This document shows positions 14,201 through 23,200 of a stretch of DNA of 64,000 bases, in pieces. Origin of the DNA: Bombyx mori (lineage: Eukaryota > Arthropoda > Insecta > Lepidoptera > Bombycidae); NCBI RefSeq assembly GCF_030269925.1, contig NC_085129.1, positions 19,831,501 to 19,895,500 of the forward strand, given 5' to 3'. The translations under genes and the position numbers were made by a program. How positions within the stretch are numbered: the first letter of the stretch is position 1; each line of letters starts with the position of its first letter. A model generated the notes under the pieces. It searched no databases and was not told where the DNA came from. It saw only the letters and a program-made list of their open reading frames with translations.

Positions 14201-17200
14201 CATCGTGCGGATAAACATTTTTGATATTGATTGAATGTCGTTTCGGTTTTTTGGTTCTTTTTCTAGTAGACACTTCAATTTACATCTTCTTTTTCACCAC
14301 CTTATTCCATTAGGTTGGGTCGGCACAACTAATTCTTCTCTTCCCTTCTCTTCTATCAGCCGTCATCGCAACACTCACTCCTCTCTCTCTCTCTCATATC
14401 GTCATTGACACACTCCATCTTCTTCTTCTGTCGACCTCTTCCCCCTCTACCTTGCACTACCATTTCCATACATCTCCTAGTCACATGCATCTTCTCTCTA
14501 CGCATCACATGTCCACACCACGCTAACCGTCCGCTCTTTAATTTGTTGATTACCAGGACTACTTTCACATTTCCTCTGATGTACTCATTCTTTATCTTGT
14601 CCATTCTTGTCACTCCATACATCCATCTCAATATTCGCATCAAAACCATATAAGCCTTAAATTTGCATTAAGTATGTGCGCGACAAATAGATAAATAACT
14701 CAATAACTCAACATCACGCCAACCGATTTCGATGATTATTGTTTTTAGTATATATTGATTTGTTTTGGAATATCTTTTTTTTTTTATCAATAAAAAAATC
14801 ATAATAAAAAATGTATACCCGAATAATTATTTTCTTTATACCTCGATTAGAACTTAAAAATAATATTTTTATAATAAGGAACTTGGTTCGTATCCGGTGT
14901 CCCACGACACCACACATCTTTTTTTAATTAAACTTCGATAATGTTTACCCCATTCAAATAGCTGAAGAAGTTTATTGGTATGATATTTTTTTTCAAATTT
15001 TGTATTTTAAATAGGTAGCTCTTCTGTAAAGTTGTAATAATCTCGCTTATATCAAATAGCGTTTCAACCCTCGATACGATGCCTTCACTGTCAAGAAATA
15101 ACGAAGGGATAATATTAAAGGAATCAAACGCAAATCAAGAAATTAATTGTCCACTCCGTAACGTAAACTTCGGATTTAAGCTTTAATTAAGCTATACATT
15201 CGCTAACAAGCCTATAACTTAGGTCTGACCGAGATAAGCTCGTTCAGCGACGTGAGCTTAAATGGTACAACAATGGAAACTTAGCCGCCTTTCAGATAAA
15301 GCTGTTGCGCAATTTAAAATCTGGATATGACGCGTTTTAGTCCGCGGAATGATGTTATGTCATTGTTGGTTGTTTATTTAGTAATTTGCATTCGGAGAAC
15401 GCCAATTCCGAGACCATGATGTCTTGAAATAAAAGATTTTTATAGAGAGAGAGGGAGAGTATTCTTTATTGTACCTACTCAAAAAAAAAGCGAATCATTA
15501 AACACAAAAAATAAGTACAATTGACGGTCTTTATCGCTAAGAGCGATCTCTTCCAGAAAAGCATCAGATGAAAAAGAATCATTTAGAAATGAATTACACG
15601 CGGTGTACCAATCAATTGAAACACACATGTCTCAAGGTGGGTTGCGGCTTTTACGTTGTAGATCTCTATGGGCTCCGGCAACCACTTAACGCGAGTTTGG
15701 CCGTGAGCTCGTAAGCATTAAAAAAATAAAGAAAAAATACAATCGACTTTTTTTTATAATTTCTTTACGATATTTTTTATTAAGTTCACGACTCGCAGAG
15801 AAAGAAGAAAATACTATAAAGGTCCTAAATTAGCAGTACGCTAAAGATAAATTCGCTCAAGTCTATCTCGGAAAGGCGATGTCATCATTCCTATAGATTT
15901 TAGATAGTTTCAAATACGCCATCTAATTTATCAGATGAGAAATAATAGTGATAGCTATAAGCTATAAAGCGCGATGAAACGCTCGGATTTGTATCAGTCG
16001 AATTTATTAAGGATTGTGCCCACAAAATGCTATGTAAAAATAAAAAAACATATGTGGCAATCGGGGACTGCCGCGGTAAAGCTATTGAATAGCATTTTTT
16101 ATCAACTTATGAATTATAATTAGACAATAATAATTTAATATTAAAACAATAATAATAAAATAAGACCACGCTATATTTATAAACATTAACAGAAGTACAA
16201 CGTTAACTGTCCCCTTCACACTCATAAGCTAGACCGCGCGAGAGAGAGATGGGCAAACTTTTCATGATGCGCATGCAGTGCGACGTCACGCCGCGCGCTT
16301 ATTCACAAACACTATACAAGCGCAACGCAAAAGCGTGAATGTGTTGAACGCGAGCTACATAGTAGGTGGATGTTTTATTTTTGTTACGGAATTTCTTGAT
16401 TCGGTCGCCGCGTTCAAAGCCCGCGATAAAAGCTATGCAATAGCTTAATAATAATAACTAGGAACAAATGACGCATTGTCATCCTGGCCCAATTTAAGAT
16501 TCCCTGATTTATACGTACCAGAGACTGGTAAACATACTGATATATGTTTAAATACATATATAGAAAATAGACGCCAAGGTAAAGAGTTTCATATGTGGAT
16601 TAAAACACTTAATTAATTGATAAGCATTATTTAACATGAACACGCCCTTGACCGAACACTATTAGAGACAAGAGAGAAGTTAAGTAAAGAGCGAGACAGC
16701 TATATTTTAGAATGACAGATGTCGAATGCGTTTAGGAATTGGTTTGATATCTCGCAAAGAGCAAACAGTCCTTTTCATCATAGAATGTTTGCTCTTTGCT
16801 CGATGTGAGAATCGGACCTACGACCCTCGGCGCAATAGATAATCTACTGACATAACTTTTGAAGGAACCATGTTACAGATAATTTTTCTTTTGTTACTCA
16901 AATACCGGTAGCTTCGAAAGGCTATTCTGGTTGCAGCTTAAGTGTTTAACAAACTCACGGAGCTCAGCCCGAGAGACGTTGTTAGCACTAGCTAAGCAAG
17001 GAATCCCGACTCACTGAGAAGATCCGGTGAGAAACTTAACAGGTCAGCTGATGCGATGCTCCAAGTGCCAGTGTTGATTTGACTGCGACCGTGTGACTGA
17101 TCATGAAGCAGGTATAATTGATGGAGGAATAACGTACTTAATAACTGACTGACTTTTGTAACACAGGTTTTCCTAGCATAAAAGTCAGGGAATTTTGTTA

Positions 17201-20200
17201 TTGTATACCTAATAAAAAAAGCCATGTATATTATTATACTAATGTTAAGAATTCTTATACGTGTTTGCATTTTAAGAGGCTTGAATATTATTATTATTAT
17301 TAAAAAACGAACATTACGCTTTACAGTGCGATGAGTGGGTACCTAGCCACAATTACAATGAACATCGAACTTAAGTGTCTCTGGGTGTTTTTTTTTGCCA
17401 TGAAGCAGTAATTTGTTCCGGTTGGGAGGGTGGCAGTGGGACAGCCTTTTTAATGTAAAACTGAGATCTTAGAACTCATATCTCAACGTGGGTGATGGCA
17501 TTGAAGTTGTTTTTTACCTGTCTGAGACAAAATAATAATAATTCACGTATTTTGAATTGAAATTAAATAGCCAATGCGTTTAATCGCAACCTATATTATA
17601 GCGTTGAAATGTAAAATCATCTTTCTGTTTCACAAACGATAGACTCGCTTCGTAACTGGCTACCGCTGTATGTATAAATTCGCCAATATACGCGTACAGT
17701 ACAACGTGAGAACCTACTGTTCTGTATGGTCTAAGTGATAAACAAAAAAAAAGTTTCTAAGATAGAACGTCACCATTGAAAGCAGTCAAGGTAAAAACGC
17801 GATTCGCGCGCATGATAATGAGCTGTAATGACCATCCCCGAATCCACTTTCGGTGCTTTTAGGCTCTTCAAGAACCGGTCACCGTCCTCGTCGACTCCGG
17901 AGAGTTCGATGTGTGAACTATCCCATAGATACAACCCACTGAGTTTCTCGCCGGATCTTTTCAGTGGGTCGCGATTCCGATCCGGTGGTAGATTTAGCGA
18001 GGCACTGCTCTTGCTAGGGCTAGTGTTAGTCTATGGTTGAGCCCGTGAACTCACCTTCCGGTTCGTGTGAAGTTGCAATAGCCTTAGGCTACCAACGATT
18101 AGGTAGGGAAAAAAATGACCCAAGTAAGTAATACTAGCATATGTAGTAAGTAGTACAAGCTATAATTTTTTTTCCTTTGGGGCGGGTCCCGCCGTAATCA
18201 GGATGTGAAACTGCACTAAACTCGAGAAGTACTCGTATTAATTCCAGCTCCACAGTAGTGCTAGTCTCCTCCTTGCGTCGATAATCTTCAATGATGAGGG
18301 TCGTAGCCTCATGAGGCTTTCTTGTGACTCCAACTCAACCCTCTTTTCTGATCCGGATCGGCATTGGCAGAGTTAGCAGTGCTAGTAAATTTAATTTAAA
18401 AAAAATTTTAATCGCCCCGCCGATGATTTTGGACCATACAGGAAGTCAACTGAAACCAACCAATCAAAGCTACAAAGGAGGACTGCCAACCATATTGTCA
18501 TGGAAATTGAAAGTTTTGGAATGGCCACGAAGCGTGTGATTTATTAAAATTGTGTGGCCACTAAACTAACTGTATTGAACAGGTTTATACGAAGCCAACC
18601 AGACTAAATATTTTTACGTTATTTGCTTGTGCGAGTGGCTTATCCGTTGTTAAGTGTTTATTGCACTAGGCCCCAATCTTTGAAACTGCAACACGTGAAT
18701 GCTTTGCGATATAAATAGGCAGGGTTATCGTAATTTTGTTTTTGCGGGTGTGATTTTTATTACACGCTGATATTCATACATCGTTGGAGTCTTCGTAATC
18801 AATTATTCCCGTAGAAAAAGTGGTGCCTGTCTGCGGAATTTTAACTTTATTCCGGTGATATACTGCAAAAAAATAATATTGAAAGACTCTATTAGCAGTT
18901 TTGTTCCGTAACTTATAAAGTGGAGCAATCAATGATTGTCGTTAGAAAGGATGGTTGGACAATGCTCGCGGCACACCGCCCTTCGTCCTAAGACAACTGT
19001 GCTACCGGTTCTGCGAAGGGCCGCATTAGAAGCTGCACTCCGGGGACCGTAATGCCTTAAGGCGTTGAACGCCCAATGTCTCCGTAGTTAACTCTTGTGA
19101 TTAGTGACAGAAGATAAGGGATTTGAAGGCTTTACGTTTGACAGACCCGAGATAGGGTGTTCTCCTGTGTTATGGGCGATACGAACATTGACCGAGTGTC
19201 GAGTGTGATACGATAGCCAGATTAGTTAAAGGCGATATAATTCAGAAACAAATTTGAAGATAGGCCCTTTTTTTATTGCTTAGATGGATAAACGAGCTCA
19301 CAGCCTACCTGGTGTTAAGTGGTTACTGGATCCCATAAACATCTAAATGCGCCCGCCACCCACCTTGATATATAAGTTCTAAGATCTCAGTATAGTTACA
19401 ACGGCTGCCCTACCCTTCAGACCGAAACGCATTACTGCTTCACGGCAGAAATAGTCAGGGCAGTGGTACCTACCCGCGCGGACTCACAAGAGGTCCTACC
19501 ACCAGTAAAAGCTGGAAGGTACATGCGAACAGATAATTGAGGGATTTATGTGAAGCTTAGCGATTATTTCTGGCTGAGGCTGTCGAAGAATCAAAAACTA
19601 AATTGGTACTTGATTAGTTGAGGTATACCTACGCTGGACGACACACAGAACGGTATTTTCCTTTCTACTTGGAAATGAGCCGAAAAGCCCACAAAGTTTT
19701 TTTTATTTTGGTTAGGGTTCGAACCTCCTACGAGGTATTCGCGCCTAAGGGTCACGCGCGGTATGTGAGACTTGAAGGTCTGCGGATAGGGGGAACAGAC
19801 CAAATAAAGATACACCAACAAAGAAAACACAAACTAAATGCCGCCCTGTGTCTCCGGTCGTTGTAGGCTCTGCAGTTCACGATACAACATTCTCCAACAT
19901 TTCAACGTATGCTAATTTAACTCGTGAGCAATCAAAGCACAATAAAACTAAGCAATTATGGTTAAGACTCGGAAAAACAAAGGTACGTACATAAAAACAG
20001 TTATGCAAATAATAACAATTAATTGTTACATACCTTCGTTTTTTTTTTTTATGTAGATCCGATACGGTCTTGGTGTAAATGATGGTCGTAAATAAACAGC
20101 TCGCGCTGATTTTCAGTCGAGATCCGGGACAAAGGCACAGTAAACATCTGGCATTCAGGATTTCGGTTTTATGATGTTAAATTATAGGTACCGTCCGTTT

Positions 20201-23200
20201 AGTGCATTTTCGTCGAACAATCGCCTTGAGTTTCGTGCGAATTTTCTAGAATCTTTCGATTATTCAGTGTGCTTAGCGCGAGTTTTTTAACGTTTTTTTT
20301 TCTACCTAAGCTGATGATAGCCTTTAGAAGCTATTTCAGCGTAACCTTAACTAGTAGGTGAGCTCACGGGGCTCAAACCGGAGTGATGCTAACACTGACC
20401 CTAGCAAAAACCGTGCTTCACAGAATCTACCACTGGGTCGGAAACGCGACCCACTGAGAAGATCCGGCGAGAAACTCAGTGGGCTGTGTCTGTGGGTTAA
20501 TTTACTCGTCGAGCCCTTGACTCGAATGTAAATGCCACTTTGAGACATGAGTTCTAAGGTCTCAGTTTTTACAGTAAAATGGCTGCTTCGCCCTTCAAAA
20601 CGAAACGCATTAGTGCAAATTATAATTTTGCGGGTTTGATTTTTATTACACGCCGCTACTTCGATTCGATTTCATTAACATAGCGAACGGACGAATTACA
20701 TTGTAATATAAAAACTTAATCGATAATGGTCGTAGTCGCTTCCGATACGTCGATATTCGGATGTTGATTCGCGAATCATATCGCGTTCCTACTAGCGAAA
20801 TAATCGATTAATTATTATGATATCGAAGGAAATAAACGTTTCGCGTTACCCAAGCTATCAATATTTATGGGCATAAATGAGCATACAATGTATGCTTTAA
20901 ACCTGCTTCTTTTTTTTGTATCGTGAACAAACGTTAATCGGTTAGATACATTAATATTCATGAATATCAACTGTGGAGTGCATTACGTTTTAAACGTAGC
21001 GTTTTAAGCGCTTACAACGTTTTGTTTTTCTCTCTTTATTGTTTTCATTTTAAGAGCGTCATATTTGACCGGATTCGAATTCCGTGATTTTCAGAATAAG
21101 GATGTGGATTCATTAACACGTCGATATAAGGTTAAAACCTGGCTCTGTTTATGCAGAAGTATTGTTATTCTTTTTTTTCTTCATACCTATGCTGATAGCC
21201 TTGAGAGGTTATATCAGCGTTACCCTAGCGTGTAGGTGGGTTCTCGGCGATCAAACCAGGAGGTGTTGCTAACACTGGCCCTAGCAAGAGCAGTGCTTAG
21301 CAGAATTACTGGTTTTTTACTGGTGGTAGGACCTCTTGTGAGTCCGCACGGGTAGGTACCACCACCCCGTCTATTTCTGCCGTGAAGCAGTAATGCGTTT
21401 CGGTTTGAAGGGTGGAGCAGCCGTTGTAACTTTACTTGAGACCTTAGAACTTATATCTCAAGGTGGGTGGCGCATTTACGTTGTGGATGTCTATGGGCTC
21501 CAGTAACCACTTAACACCAGGTGGGCTGTGAGCTCGTCCACCCACCTAAGCAATAAAAAATAAATAAATAAAAGTGGTGAATTATCGTTACGAAATAATC
21601 GTTTATCGACGTGTATCCTCAAAAATTAGTCACCAAATTTTTTTAAGTACCTTTTTAATAATGATTTAAAAAAAACTTTTCCAATAATTCGATTTGTTTC
21701 GTTGCAGCATCAACAAATCTGTCGCCGAGATTGAACAACAATGACGGATCTGCCGAACATCAAAACTTTATCGAGTAAGTACCTATTAATCTATTTTTAT
21801 TTTCTCCTATCTATTCGGTGGTAGCCTAGAGAGCCCTGACGAGTAGGTAAACTCACAGGATCAAATTTAGAAAAGAGTTGCTAACACTAGCCCTAGCAAG
21901 AGCAGTGCTTCGCAGAATCTACCACCGGATCGGAAACGCGACCCACTAAGAAGATCCGGTGAGAAACTCAATGGGCCTTAATCAATTCTACAGGTTGTGT
22001 GAATACAAATGCAATTATCGTGAAATTGTGCCTACTGAGTTTCGCGCTGGATCTTCTCAGTGGGTCGCGTTTCCGATCCGGTGGTAGATTCTGCGAAACA
22101 CGGCTCTTGCTAGGGTTAGTGTTAGCAACACTCCGGTTTGAGCCTCGTGAGCTCACCTACACGTCAAGGAGAAGCTGAAATAGCCTCTCCAGGCTCAGCA
22201 TAGATAAAAAACAGTTCCGATGGAAAGCTGAGAATCGCTCTAGCGTCTTTTCTCAATACATGCCAGCGAATATCTGAGCAGCAATTTCCGGTCAGTGGAA
22301 GATCTTTGAAAACTAGCTTATACGTTCCCACTGATCTAATGTCTCAATATTGATTTATATGTCCCAGTAAACCAATCGAGTATGTGTCATTATTTTCTGT
22401 TTTGAAGTCGTGGCCTAAAGGATAAGACGTCCGGTGCATTCGTATGTAGCGATGCACCGATGTTCGAATCCCGCAGGCGGGTACCAATTTTTTCTAATGA
22501 AATACGTACTTAACAAATGTTCTCGATTGACTTGCACGGTGAAGGAGTAACATCGTGTAGTAAAAATCAAACCTGCAAAATTATAATTTGTGTAATTACT
22601 GGTGGTAGGACGTATTGTGAGTCCGCACGGGTAAGTACCACCGCCCTGCCTATTTCTGCCGTGAAACAGTCATGCATTTCGGTTTGAAGGGTGGGGCAGC
22701 CGTTGTAACTATACCTTAGAACTTATATCTCAAGGTGGATGGCGGCGTTTACGTCGTAGATATCTATGGGCTCCGGTAAACACTTAACATCAGGCGGGCC
22801 GTGAGCTTATATTTGGACCGTCGGTCTACCGAACAATTTCATCAGCTCGGTGACACAAAAATAGTCGATATAAGGATGTGCGAACGAAGCATCGTCACAG
22901 CTGCGCACTAATAAGTTAAATTCAAAACTTTTACGTTAAATTTTTGTAGGTCAAGCCATCATATACCTAAACATAGAATGGGGGCGGACCTCAGAAGCAC
23001 AAGAAGACCAAAACAGAATTACAACAGGTATATATCTAACCCTAATGAACCTCTGTTGTTTTACATCCCCCTGTATTTTAGGCACGGCACTGTGGATCCC
23101 GTTTGATCGCGAATAAAGTGAATTCGCCGGAACGATTTCAAAATGTAATCTATATACAGGGTGTGCTCAGATAGTCTCTGAAGCCATTGCGGAGTTTATA

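Noticed and set aside
22402..22490. tRNA gene (box A and box B present)
   Set aside because: It is the head of a family A SINE, as are nine similar sites. No cloverleaf with a proper acceptor stem.
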